The notes under the pieces: generated by a model | What the model saw: only the letters and a program-made list of their open reading frames with translations | Databases searched by the model: none | Told to the model about the DNA's origin: nothing | NCBI GenBank assembly: GCA_016081115.2 | Contig: JABTTQ020003014.1 | Coordinates: forward strand, 1-64,000 | Source of the DNA: Rehmannia glutinosa | Taxonomy: Eukaryota; Streptophyta; Magnoliopsida; Lamiales; Orobanchaceae | Direction of reading: 5' to 3' | DNA length: 64,000 nucleotides | Shown: positions 53,370-64,000 of the stretch, piece by piece | How the letters are laid out: the number at the start of each line of letters is the position of its first letter | Position numbering within the stretch: the stretch's first letter is position 1 | Program-made: the position numbers and the translations under genes

Positions 53370-56300
53370 AGGTTGGTCAGGCATTTTGACCTTGAGAAAA
53401 TGGCTGAGTCTGCCACTCAACTGGAGAAGGAAGAGACCAAGACTGCTGGAAATCAGGAAGAGCAGTCTCCTGAAGTCATTGATGAATCTGCAAAGTCTCA
53501 CGATGGTGATCAGCAGAGATATCAAACGAAGACCGGATGTGCGAAAGACAGTGAGGAAGGTGAAGCGGTGAGACAATCGAGCGATCATTGAAAAGGTTGT
53601 CTCCCCACCCACATCTGATGCTTCTGCCTCTGAGGAAGATTAAGGCCTTCTACCTCATATTCCAAAAACAGGAGGAGAGGGTGAATATGATGATGACGAT
53701 GTTATCATGTACTCTCAATCGTACCCGGATATTCAATGACGTCTAAGAGAATGGAGAGCATGGAAGTTGGATCACTCAAGGGTGCGATTCGCTCACCTTG
53801 AGTTCGTGTGAAGAAGAAGAGTTGCTATGTTTTCTTGGTGTTGCAATTGTTCAACAGGCCCTTGACGAAGACAATCTGCGTGAATATCCTCCACATCATA
53901 AAGGTGGATGAAAAGGACAAAGCGAGGAAAGCCGAGAGCATTGTAAAAGTCCAAGATGTGCGAATTCACCGGATATCTAGTTCACATTCACATACATCTT
54001 GATGTGTTCTCCAAAAGTGATGAGGATGTGGATCCGTTCTTTGCGGCAGAGAGAAGTCCGAAATGCGGCTTAAGCTACGAGGGAATCGAACCATGCATGA
54101 GCAAAGTCATGTTTGAAGGTCAAGAGAGTCCTCACAATCTCTCCCGCAAATCGATCCTCTGGGAGTGGTGCGTGATTGCTACAAACATTGATGCAGCCAC
54201 GTCCCCAGTGCAATCAGAGGATGGCTCAAGGGCACCTTTGGCGATGATGGGAAATTGGGCACCCAGCCGAGCCAACCCCTGATAAAGGTGTTCTCACACC
54301 TGGCCCAGCGGCTGTGCACTCAATGGAAAAGGCCGCGAGTCAGGAGCTGAGTGACCCCAATGTCAGTCACTCAGCTGGTAAGCCAGCTGAGGGGGAGGCT
54401 CTCTTGACCATAGCGGGGTTGGAGGTTCTTTGTGAAGACTCATGTTTGAAGCAAGGAGGCGAAGTAGAGAAAGAAAAAGAACAACGATAGAGTGGCATTT
54501 GAAGCTCGGATAGTTAATTCTATCACAATCGAAATGTCCACCGCTGCTGAGGCAAGGACATATTGTTATCACGTCGAGGCACATGATGGTGATGCCCTGG
54601 GAGTTAACACTGCAGGCGGTGAAAGTGAAATCCAAGGAGTTGAGACTCCTATGGATGCCACGATCGAAGACCCTAAGTTATCTCTTGATTGTCGAAGGGA
54701 ATGTAGAAGACCCTAAGACAGTTGAGACTATCGAAGGGAAAACTGAAGGCCTCGCGGCGATTGAGCTTTGAGTGTGCTGGGGTGTTGAAGGCCTAAGGGA
54801 TGTTGAGACTTCCCTAGGTAAAGATCAAGGTATCTGAGAACATTCCTCGATACACAACGCTAAAGACAGAAAAAGAGATAAGCGCACTTCATGATTCTCA
54901 TAAGGAAAACTTAGACACATCGTTTTTGGGATCGGAAGATGAAGGTGAGTCTACTCCAATTGCATATTCTACGGACCCGGTGGCCAAAGTCATGCGCGAG
55001 CTTCCACAGTACAGCTAGTGATAACGACTCCGTCGGCTGTCACAAGCTCTCACAATTTGTGAACATTGCGGCGATGAAGGCTGCTGCAGGCAGAGGCATC
55101 AAGAGTTGACTCCACTCAATCGCACTAAGGAGGCAACGAAGGGGGACGAGATCCGGATATTCCTGTGTGTGAGATGATGTTTTTCAAGCGTGTTTCAATT
55201 CACCCAGACTGCCCGCATCCAGAAGAAGAGACATCTCTGAATTAAAGAAATGTACCATCGAGAAGATCCCATTATTCCCACCGACACTATTGTTCAATGG
55301 ACTTTGTCTTTGACAAAGAGTGGCTAAATCGAATTGACTTAGACAAGCGAACTTCGTGAAGTCTTCAAGAAAATCTGCCCGAGGTGATTAAGAAGATTGA
55401 ACGACACCAGGCCTCACTCGACTTACGCCGGACAATCGCGATGCCACTCACAACCGACTTGAGAGGATCATGGTACAAATTCGGATTTGGACACTGCAGA
55501 TGCAGTGCGAATCGAGCAAGTACGCTATTTTAAGGCATTATATGGACGCATGCTCGTATGGAGTGCGGACAACTCCTTAATCAGCAGAGGATAAAGGATT
55601 ATATTGATAGAATAGCCTGATCTCACAAAAATGATATGGAGTCATTGCAATATTTTCATAAGAATGAGATCCTCGAGACTTGAAAATGCGATGAATGACA
55701 AATTCAGCCTACTCTTGGCGAAATGAAGATATTGAGAGTGAGTCTAAGGACATTTAATCATAGATTAGAACATGAATCGATGCCGGACTCGTGCATGATT
55801 CAACGATAAACAGATGGACTTTCTTCTTGGAAACATGTTTCCCGGGGTCCCTTTCTCCTTTGATGATGCCAAAAATGGGGAAGAGGAATCCCTATGGAAA
55901 TTAAAAGAAGAAAAACTAAAGGAAAGCTGCGTTGAGAAAGACAGAACCGCAATTTGCAATGAAGGGTAAAGGTGAGGGAGAAAGTTCGAAGGATTTTGCC
56001 GATGTTAGCGAAACCCCAAAAGGTCATGTTACTGCCTCTATCCTGAGCAAACTCCCCGTAACCCTACCCATTAAGCACTATGCTGTGCCAATGTCAGAAA
56101 AAGAAAAATCATTGAAGCATGGTTTGAGGAGTTCTTCAAAAAGCCAGATGCCCGCGTTGGGAAATCAAACGTTATGGTGGTCTTCCAATTGGAAAAGATC
56201 ATGATGCAATTTCTGATAATGGATCTGAGCCTAGATCGGTGGAAGAGTTAAAAACCTTTGAATCGAGAAGGCTATTTCAAGGAATGACACTAGCCCAAGC

Positions 56301-57059
56301 CAGGATTTGTACTTGAGAGAAAGGTCTTGCATTGTGTGAAAGAAGGCGAAAAAGCTGAGACTTCCAGCGATCACTCACCGTGGAAGCGAGAAGACTCTGT
56401 GCAAGACACACCCAGAGGCAGAGGAAGAAGTGGTGGTGGAAGAGGTTCCCGACCTCGCCCAAAACTAAATGATGTTGAATATGTAGATCGACAAGAAAGG
56501 GATGATCTACTGGTGGGTATGATGAATTGGCCAATATGGAAGTGGCAACAAAGAACGCGGAGGCAGTAAGAAGGCAAGAAGAGGAGAACGAAAGGCAAAC
56601 ACAACAATGGCTTGAAAGGAAGTGAATGGATGATGCTTCTAAATGAGCCTATGAAAATAAGAAGAGAGCTGAAGAAGAAGAAAGAAAAGAAAAAGAGCTG
56701 ATGACGACAATAAAGCTTAAGAAGAAAGAAGGAGGCAGCGAAGGCGCTGAAATATTGTTGCGAACCCCGTCATGTATATTACTATTGTAAATACATGATA
56801 GTAAGTCATCTGTAATAAATTACTTAGTGATTTTCCCTGTAATTTTTTACTTTATATTTATTCTTGTATCCTAGCATAAATGTATGTTTTGCTTTGATAA
56901 AGAATGCTCTGATACCAAATGTAAACAGCTGTGTAAAGGACAAGAATGGTATGATCAATAAAACGATCTATTTTAAGCATACATTCTTTGTTACTGCATT
57001 GTCTGTATGTATCTTTGTTGTTTATATTTTGTCAAATGTTTGTAAGTTTTGGCATCATC
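53370..57059 (+). other. Degenerate region after the additional ORF
   Basis: No intact gene. Partly open plus-strand pieces (53373-53591, 53956-54282, 54492-54716, 56327-56569) suggest a formerly long reading frame. Features are acidic/Ser-rich stretches, an RGRGRSGGGRGSRPRP segment (about 56412-56460) and an E/K-rich tail near 56640-56750. SIRE elements often carry a long poorly conserved ORF here. The last 300 bp are AT-rich 3' UTR. Confidence 0.45.
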
Positions 57060-57072
57060 AAAAAGGGAGAAA
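57060..57072 (+). other. Polypurine tract of the SIRE-like element
   Basis: AAAAAGGGAGAAA, one base before the 3' LTR at 57074. Confidence 0.82.
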
Positions 57073-57073
57073 T

Positions 57074-58613
57074 TGTTTGGAAATTTATTTTGTAGATTTT
57101 GATGATACCATGTAAAACTTAAACTAAGAAGTTGGCACCCCATTTTCTTAGTAATTCGTATTGTAATAGATAGGACTGGAAAAGTTGAGTCAAGTCAGCT
57201 ACGCCATGAAATACAAGAAGTCAACTACGGACTGGATTGAAGACTCTCTGTGAGTGTCGGTGAGTATGGCCAAGAAGGAAGTCAAGGACTCGACGGAAGG
57301 TGTATCGGTGAGGAACAAGCGTGAAGAAGTGTCGATCAAGTTAGTTCAAGGAGCCAAGTCTAAAGGGTAAAGTGATAGTTGAGTCATCCATTATTTGGAA
57401 GTTGACTCAAGTCACAGGGTAAAGACAACGATCTAGTCAAGACAAGCTGACTTAGATCCGTTGATTAAAAAGTCAAGAATGTTACTCGGAGAATAGTAAC
57501 ATGTCAAAGCTGTCAGTGTAAAGTGTTAGTCCCGAGAATTGTGCAAAAGGAATAAACCAATGGGAAGATCGCACTATTGCAGTGTGTCGAAAAAGTCCGA
57601 AAAACTACAAGACATTTAATACAAGAAAATGTCAACATCAAGGATCGAGACAAGACAAATTAACGATCTTAAGTGACTTTTGAAATTAGCCTAGCTTTCT
57701 CTTCAACGGGCAAAATTTCAAAAGTGCACTATAAAAGGTCAAGAATTCCATGAGAAAAGGTTACCTAAACCACGAACAAGCAAGCAACATTAAAACAATT
57801 AACCTGCAATATTCTCAAGTACATTCAAGAAAATCCTCAAGCCTGAAACTCAAAGGAAATCGATCCAACACAAGTTGTGAAGGAAAGACAACTTCAAATC
57901 TGTTGAAGACGAAACTTTTGTAGAATCAAAAGGGGTCTACTTTCCAAGGAGGGTTGTAAGAAGGTTCAAGGTCGAATCAGTATCAAGTTATTGGAGGGCT
58001 TCGTGATCAAATCCAAGAGCTTGAGAAGTGAGCTGAAGTAGCAAGGCAGCTGCCCTGTGAAGAAGCTGAGTCGCAAGAGAAGCCTGCTGTGTGACCAGGG
58101 CTGTCTCTAGACTATTCACCACATTGTAAACTGATCTGTTACATAGTGGATTCCTCCAGGAGTTGGAGAAGAGAGGATTAGAAGAATTACCCCATCTTCG
58201 AACCTCTATAAAAATTACTTGTGTCATTTATTTTTCAACAAATTTACACTTCTGCATACTTACATCATATCTGCTGATAAAACTCATATTTGCTATCCAA
58301 CTGATTAATAACAAAGTGTTAAAGAATCAAGTGGTAAAACAATCTTAAAACAAATTAAGGGTGTTAAGTCTTCCGCTGATAAAACCAATACAACCAAGTT
58401 AAAGTTCAGGTTAAACAACCGAGTTATTCTATCAAAAGCTCTATCGAGTCTGTTGAGTGGCTAACTCAGCTGAATAACCAACTTAGTTGTCTCTCAAGGA
58501 CACAACTGTTTGAGTTAACTATGTTATTATTTTAAAAGGACTAAAATCGAAAAGTTGGTAAGATTTATTCAACCCCTTCTTCTAAACCTTACTCACACCC
58601 CTTGGGACCTACA
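57074..58613 (+). repeat. 3' LTR of the SIRE-like element
   Basis: TGTTTGGAAATTTATTTTGT to CCCTTGGGACCTACA, followed by ATACT (58614-58618). TATA box CTATAAAAGG at 57729-57738. Confidence 0.93.
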
Positions 58614-58618
58614 ATACT

Positions 58619-58688
58619 TTAACTAACAACAATTCAGTAAATAACTGTTGTCCTTTGAGTGTTGTCTTTCATCATTTTTCTTGTAGTG
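58619..58688. mobile_element. Right end of a small CACTA element
   Basis: Ends TTTTTCTTGTAGTG, complement CACTACAAGAAAAA, with GTTGTC/GACAAC subterminal motifs also seen at 36440-36714 on the other side of the SIRE-like insertion. Its left terminus was not found, so boundaries and target duplication are unproven. Confidence 0.5.
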
Positions 58689-58954
58689 TATGTTTGGGAT
58701 CATCAAGATTTTCCAATCATCATCAAAGAGAAAAAAGATTAGATAGGGAGTTTTCAAATTTTTTATTTTAAACATATGTAAGTAGTAGTATACCTTTCTT
58801 ACATGATTTCTACATATATGCTTCTTTATGTTTCTTGTAATTTGTTTTGAGATTAATAAGAAAACGTGTTTTTATCTCTTATGTGACTATAGAGTATTTC
58901 GAGCTACTTTATATAAGAAAATATTGGCAAAAATGATATTTAATTATTTTATTA
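58689..58954. other. AT-rich spacer
   Basis: No gene or element end recognised. Confidence 0.4.
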
Positions 58955-60223
58955 GGGAAAAGGACATGAATACCCACCTTTCCAGCCCAAATCCCTGAAA
59001 AATACCATTTTATGCGATTTTTGACAAAAATACCATTTTATTGAGTTTTGACAAAATATCATTTTCTGATTTTGCTTTGTTGTTTCTTTGTTGTTTCAAA
59101 CATGTTTGTTGTTTCTTTGTTGTTTCATAATTTGTTTCATCTATGTTTCTTATATGTTTCACTTAGCCCACTTTTCATTGAATTCCATAGTTGCATGGAG
59201 AAAATCTCAGCTGTGGTATGCCACAATGGACAATAGGAAGAAAATAGAGAGTATACCAACTTTGAGATAACAAGAATATTTTATTGATTCAATGGATCGC
59301 ACATTCAAGACCTAAAAGAAATCTTGGAACAACAAATTCAATTCAGAAAATTTGAGCTTACTTGTCCATCATCGGCTACAAGAAATGGACACGACTCCAC
59401 TGTCAGACCAAAAAATACTTTGTATTGACTTCCAACATCATAGAATTATTGAATGCATCAACTGTAGCGGGGAAAGACCTACTAGTAACAACTTTGCTAG
59501 AGTACATGAGATCTTTAGTTCAAGATTAGACATGCAGACATCAAAATGAAGCAAGATCAACATTTACAAGGATGACAAAAAAAAGCTGAAGAGTATATAG
59601 GGAAAAACTACACTATTTCTCTAAATTTAAAATCAATTTACTACAAACTTTTATCACAAGATCTCCTGTTTCACAATTGTTTCTTACATGTTTCATTTAT
59701 GTTTCTTACATGTTTCAACTTATTACACCATCATTAAGATTTACATAACAACAATTCTCTAAACTCACTAGGAAGTGGAGGTAGAAACTCAATGTCATTG
59801 TCATCGTTGTCACCATTTTGCAACTTCAACTTAGCATGATTGTGAAGCAGATGACTGAGCCTTGCTTGTTCATTCTCTATCTCAAAACGGTTGGACGTCC
59901 ATACCCTTTTCCACCAATAAAGTGCTCGGCATAAAAAGCAACAAAAAAACCCACATTCACTACAAAAGAAATAAAAAAAGATACACAATTAGATAGATAA
60001 CACAACAAATCAAAAACAATAAAAAAGAACAAATAAATGGAAAATACATAAAAGAACAAAAGAAACACAAAAGAAACAACTTCGAAACAACATCGAAACA
60101 AACGAAAAACTTTAAATCACAAAATAATAAAATAACACAGAAAAATCATGCATCGGCAACACAAAACCAACAAAATCATTCAAATAATACTTAAGATGAT
60201 AAATCACCCATAATCCTTACAAT

Positions 60224-60254
<31 letters not shown>

Positions 60255-60833
60255 GTTCAGATGTAAACGTTGCAACCCCACGATACAAAACACAACATTA
60301 TCACCCATAATCCCACAGTGATTCTCCTTTTTATTATATCATTCACTCTTTGTACTCTCTCTATCAACCCTCATCCCCACAACCATTTCTTAACTTTTAC
60401 CACCACCATTAATCCATGGAAACAAAAATAGAGCAGTAAAAAAAAAAAGAAAACCCTAAAATCAAGCGAAAAAAAGGAAAATGGACATAGATACACCCCG
60501 TTTTCGCACTAAAGAGTAGCACAGCTACAACTAATGAGCCTTTCATTTGTTTCACTTCTCGCCTCTCTTCCTCATCATCCATGAGACTTTTCAGAATTAA
60601 TGGTATTTTCAGAATTAAGATGAAGAAAAAAGTGAAGCAGAGTCGGAGTCTCTAGAAAAGGCGGAGCGACAAAGTGAGTTTCAGAAAAATAGAGCAGCAA
60701 TCTTCTTCCGGTGGTGATGAAACCAAAGGTATGGTATTTTTGTCATGGGATGGAGCGGGTGGGGTATTTTTGTAATGGGTTGGTATTTTTGTCTTTTTTT
60801 CTAAAAATCATGGTATTTTGTGTAATTTCCTCT
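58955..60833. mobile_element. Mutator-like element, non-autonomous, with possible captured exon
   Basis: Long imperfect inverted ends: GGGAAAAGGACATGAATACC near 58955, with AAATACCAT and GACAAAAATACCATTTTA phrases. At the right end these are mirrored as GGTATTTTTGTC ... ATGGTATTTTGTGTAATTTCC to about 60833. A clean 9-bp target duplication was not readable. A minus-strand open piece (59734-59890) encodes EFLPPLPSEFRELLL and LSHLLHNHAKLKLQNGDN, which looks like a genuine C-terminal exon of unknown source. No transposase is seen. Confidence 0.5.
60224..60252. repeat. (CA)n microsatellite
   Basis: Uninterrupted CA dinucleotide run of 29 bp within the Mutator-like element. Confidence 0.95.
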
Positions 60834-60838
60834 ATTTA

Positions 60839-61259
60839 ATATATAATACGGTTTATATATTAATTTAATATTAATTGCCCAATTGGCTCTCAATGGAATA
60901 ATCCGGCCCAAATGAGTCGGGGATTGTTCCATAGGCCAATTTCTCCTACGCGGCCCACGAGGCTAGTTGCTCATGTATAAAAAAGGTCCATCTTCTTCAT
61001 TTATAAGTTAAATAACTCATAATTACTCATACACATTTAATTCAGATTCAATTAATGTTTATTCTCTCTCGATCACCATCGACTTGACGTCGGACGAGCC
61101 TCCTTGGGAAACCCCGGGGACCCCACTAACATTTTCTTGTGTGTGCAAGTTCTAATCGAAGGATTTTCGGCTCTCGGAGAAGAAGACTTGAAGACTTCCC
61201 CTCGGGAAGAATAACTTATCGAAACCTTAACTTGGAATGATCGCCCCAAAAAAACAGCA
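60839..61259 (+). repeat. 3' part of a Tat-like LTR
   Basis: TATA-like GTATAAAAAAGG (60975-60986) and an end at AAAACAGCA just before the primer-like TTTTGGCACCGTTTGT (61262-61277). The left boundary is unknown; 60839 is only where the preceding element appears to stop. Confidence 0.5.
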
Positions 61260-61261
61260 TA

Positions 61262-61280
61262 TTTTGGCACCGTTTGTCAG
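61262..61280 (+). other. Primer binding site, Tat type
   Basis: TTTTGGCACCGTTTGTCAG resembles the TTGGCGCCGTCTGTGGG-type site of Tat-lineage elements, with differences including an inserted CA. Confidence 0.5.
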
Positions 61281-61299
61281 GGGAACAATAAAAGCACAT

Positions 61300-63270
61300 G
61301 AAGAATCATGTCGACCTCAAGCGCATGGAGTGGATCCCAAGTCGCCCTGAGGTCGAGGAGGCCAAGAAGAGGAAAGGCCATCAAAAAGGCGGGAGGCCGA
61401 CTACCTCTCCACCGAAAGGGTGTCGCCTCCCATGCAAGAAGAAAAAGCGCCGCCACCTCCATTCGTAGGAGCTCCGATTGAAGAAATTTACCGCCCATCG
61501 GAAAGATGCCACTTCCCCAGAGGGAAGGTCACCCCCACCGTCGCATGGAAAGGGGTTCTACCCACGAAGAAAGTCGCCTTGCAGGAAGCCTCACAAGCTC
61601 TGCTGGGCTAATTGAAGTTACGGAATGCTATGAAGTATCAAGTGCGATCGGAGACATGAGGAGACGCCACGGGCCGCACCCACCATCAAGACCGACCTGG
61701 AAGGTCAAGGAAGAAGATAACAAGAATGCGGCGAGAATCGTGAAGAGCCGCCACTAGCTAAAGAATCCCAAGATGCTAGTCGTGGAGCCAGGAATCGTGG
61801 AAGAAGAACTATCACATTGAATATGGGAGGCCAGCCCCCTCCTTGGTGAGGGTCGCCACCTCCGCCAAAACCCGAAGGGCGTAGCCTCCTCCTCTTGGGG
61901 AGGGGCTCACTTTCTTGAAGAAGGTCACTTGACACGAAGAGCCCTCCAGGCCCTTGCTCAAAAGAAGGCTGCCAGTCGCTCAACGAATCATGTTGCGGCA
62001 AAGGCGCGGGAAGACCTCTCTCAAGCTCGTCCGATGTTGAAAATCTCAACTTTGGGGAAGAAGATAAAAGAAATGAAGGACTTGAAGAAAAATCAAGAAA
62101 AGCGGCTCGCTCATTTGGAAAAGAAGCTAGGAATGGAGCACGGCAGGTCCCAAGTCCACGCTCATAAGCCCGGAAAAAGGGTCATAAGTGGTGCGTATTA
62201 GCCAAGCCGACTCGCGGAGGCTATTGTTATAGGGAAAAGTTCACCGACCAATCCATTGCCCTTGGGCATCAAATTTCTCTAACCTCCGGAGTATGATGGG
62301 GCTGCAGTGCCCCAAGAACACTTATATAAATTTTATGTGAAGGTGGATGTCTACAATATGACGGACGCTTTCTATTGTAAACGGCTCTGGACAACTCTGA
62401 CCAAGCACGCTAACTTGGTTCGATCAGCTCCCGGTTGGATCAATCACTGGGATAGACAAGCTCATTATCGCCTTCGGACGACAATTCTCTATCAGAAGAA
62501 AGTATTTGGAGACTATGGCTCATCTTTTTCAAGTAAAACAACTAGAAGGAGAGTTATGCAAGATTTCACGAAATGATCCGTGGAAGCCGCATGCTCCAAA
62601 GCCAGGAACACCAAGAAAGAAGGCAAACTGCTCAGAAGACATGAGGATAGTCCCCTACTTCCAGAGGGGCGTCATTCAAACAACTCGGAGAGCTGAAGAA
62701 GGTTCCCTTGACCAGCTGAAGGGCTCTCCTCACCAAATAAGTCCGCTGGACCCGGGAAGCTCTCCAGCTCAATGAAGCTACTCAGAATGTTCTAAGACAT
62801 TAATGTTCTTGGGGCCGTCCGAGGATATCCCCGAGCTCCGCCAGCTGCATGAAGACCCCTCGTAAGGGCACCCTGCCATTGCAGGCCGTAGCAGCAGCTG
62901 CATAAAGAATGACCCTTACTCAACTAGAGTGGAAGAGGAACAACGAACTGGAAAGCAAACAGACACTAAAGAAGCCATCACATTAATGAAGGACAAACAA
63001 ACCTTGGAGCCCAGAAAGGATAGACACAAACTCCCCTTGGTGCTTGAGCTAAGGATTCAAGAGCCATCCAGAGTAGTCAAGCTATATCTGGAACAATACA
63101 CCCTTTACAGAAAAATAGAAATCCCCAGACGACCTGTCGATGAACCATCTTCAATTGGAGGAAGCTCCGAAAAATCTCCAATCATTGGAGAGGTATGCCC
63201 CAACACGAAAGGAGAAAAAAATGATCAACTCATTGGAGAAGGCGAAGACTACATAGATAAAGAAAGCTGA
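61300..63270 (+). pseudogene. Tat-like gag, decayed
   Basis: Fragmentary plus-strand frames after the primer site. The clearest is 62289-62576 (with an open piece from 62307): PQEHLYKFYVKVDVYNMTDA and FYCKRLWTTLTKHAN, then further capsid sequence. This corresponds to the retrotransposon gag (capsid) domain of Tat elements (EYDG..DPQEHL..F......M.TD...CR.F..TL.G.A..W). Upstream (61300-62200) it is rich in R, P, K and H and broken. The piece at 62929-63270 is open but unrecognised. No protease or RT is present; the element stops before or near 63400. Confidence 0.6.
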
Positions 63271-63415
63271 ACAATAAAGGAATCAGCTCGAGGACACATC
63301 ACGCACGGAACAAGAAACAGCCAAGCGTCGCTTCCCCTCGTATTTAAGCAAGGAAGCGGTTGCCACCATCTAGCTATGCTATTGAGTGTTTTCACTTGGC
63401 ATCCTCATAAACATC

Positions 63416-63860
63416 CATTTTTTACCGATGTCTAATGAAGAAAAAAACCAATGTTGAAACCCCTATTGTTAAAAGGGGGTTTACAACCTCGGTTTAACAC
63501 CGATGTCAACCAGCGAAACAACATTTGTTTTTTAAGAACAGAAAGTGATGTTAATGCCCCTATTGTTAAAGTGCAGATTATTTAACAACGGTGTTTCATA
63601 GATGTTGTTTCGTACAATAGCATCGTTTGTTAAAATAGGTGTTTAACCGATGTTGGTTCTTGAAACCACAAAGGGTTATAAGTGTTGTTGTTTTGGTTTA
63701 GTTAGTTATGAAATTATCTCAGTTTTCAAACTGATGTCTATATTACAATAACCGTTGTCATTACGTGTTAACACATCACTTTATAACTGATGTTGTTTGT
63801 TTCTTTTAACATCGATTTAAACTGATTTCATTTTGCTCAACAATATTGTGTTTTTCACCC
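63416..63860. repeat. CACTA-type subterminal repeat array
   Basis: About ten variants of ACCGATGTC/AACCGATGTT/AACTGATGTT, the motif of the inner CACTA element at 1346-6849, in the same orientation as its left end. No CACTACAAGAAA terminus lies before it, so the left end is missing or truncated. The rest of the element would lie beyond 64000. Confidence 0.6.
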
Positions 63861-64000
63861 CTTTAATTAATGATAATAGTACCAGCAATATTCACCAATC
63901 TAAATCAACTAACAATTAATTACAATAGAAATTAACAAATATAACATGCATTAAGCCATCCATTTAAAATGTACTGCAACGAATATACATACATGACAAA
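63861..64000. other. AT-rich end of window
   Basis: Probably interior of the CACTA-like element; nothing else recognised. Confidence 0.3.

Larger units (their letters stand above)
36715..58613 (+). mobile_element. SIRE-like Ty1/copia retrotransposon, interrupted by a second copia element
   Basis: LTRs at 36715-38245 and 57074-58613 are flanked by ATACT (36710-36714 and 58614-58618). In order: primer site, long gag with zinc knuckle and coiled coil, protease, integrase, [inserted element 42337-50182], RT, RNase H, an additional ORF (52269-53369), a long degenerate region and a polypurine tract. The order protease-integrase-RT defines copia. LTR length, the LTR start TGTT.GGAAATTTATTTTGT, and a long region after pol fit the SIRE/Maximus group. 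Numerous stops and frameshifts mean it is inactive as read. Confidence 0.92.

Overview
The window is plant nuclear DNA, most likely from a eudicot. It is AT-rich and built almost entirely of nested transposable elements. I found no intact host gene, tRNA or rRNA. Evidence for a plant includes tRNA-Asp and initiator-Met primer sites, Athila-, Tat-, Tekay- and SIRE-like LTR retrotransposons, CACTA and PIF/Harbinger DNA transposons, a Helitron end, and captured exons of plant-like genes.

Layout. 1-723: 3' end of a Helitron. 1059-9330: a decayed copia-type gag, split by one CACTA element (1115-8381, TSD TAT) that itself contains another CACTA element (1346-6849, TSD AAT). The inner element carries antisense exon fragments resembling a GPN-loop GTPase and an ML lipid-binding protein. 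9792-22365: an Athila-like non-autonomous element on the minus strand with three LTRs and two internal regions, flanked by one TSD (ATAAT). 22366-23080: a decayed copia pol fragment. 23081-31674: a long Tekay-like LTR interrupted by a second, complete copy (23966-28088, TSD GTTGA) and by a Harbinger-like MITE (28418-29208, TSD TAA). 31675-36074: 5' part of an Athila-like element on the plus strand.

36715-58613: a SIRE-like copia element (TSD ATACT) holding gag, protease, integrase, RT/RNase H and an additional ORF after pol. A related non-autonomous element (42337-50182, TSD GTTTT) is inserted between its integrase and RT. That inner element has gag plus a different additional ORF and no pol. 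58614-64000: a CACTA right end, a Mutator-like element, the end of a Tat-like LTR with a decayed gag, and a CACTA-type subterminal repeat array that runs out of the window.

The most unusual signals are: an array of six short hairpins with compensating base changes in both LTRs of the inner copia element; clusters of GC-rich palindromic motifs upstream of the TATA box in three unrelated LTR families; additional ORFs with plant-like promoters and leaders in two nested copia elements; and repeated small discrepancies at CAG/CTG/CCGG sites, including in primer binding sites, which suggest sequencing error at methylated sites or methylation-linked mutation. All identifications come from reading motifs by eye; no database search was run.
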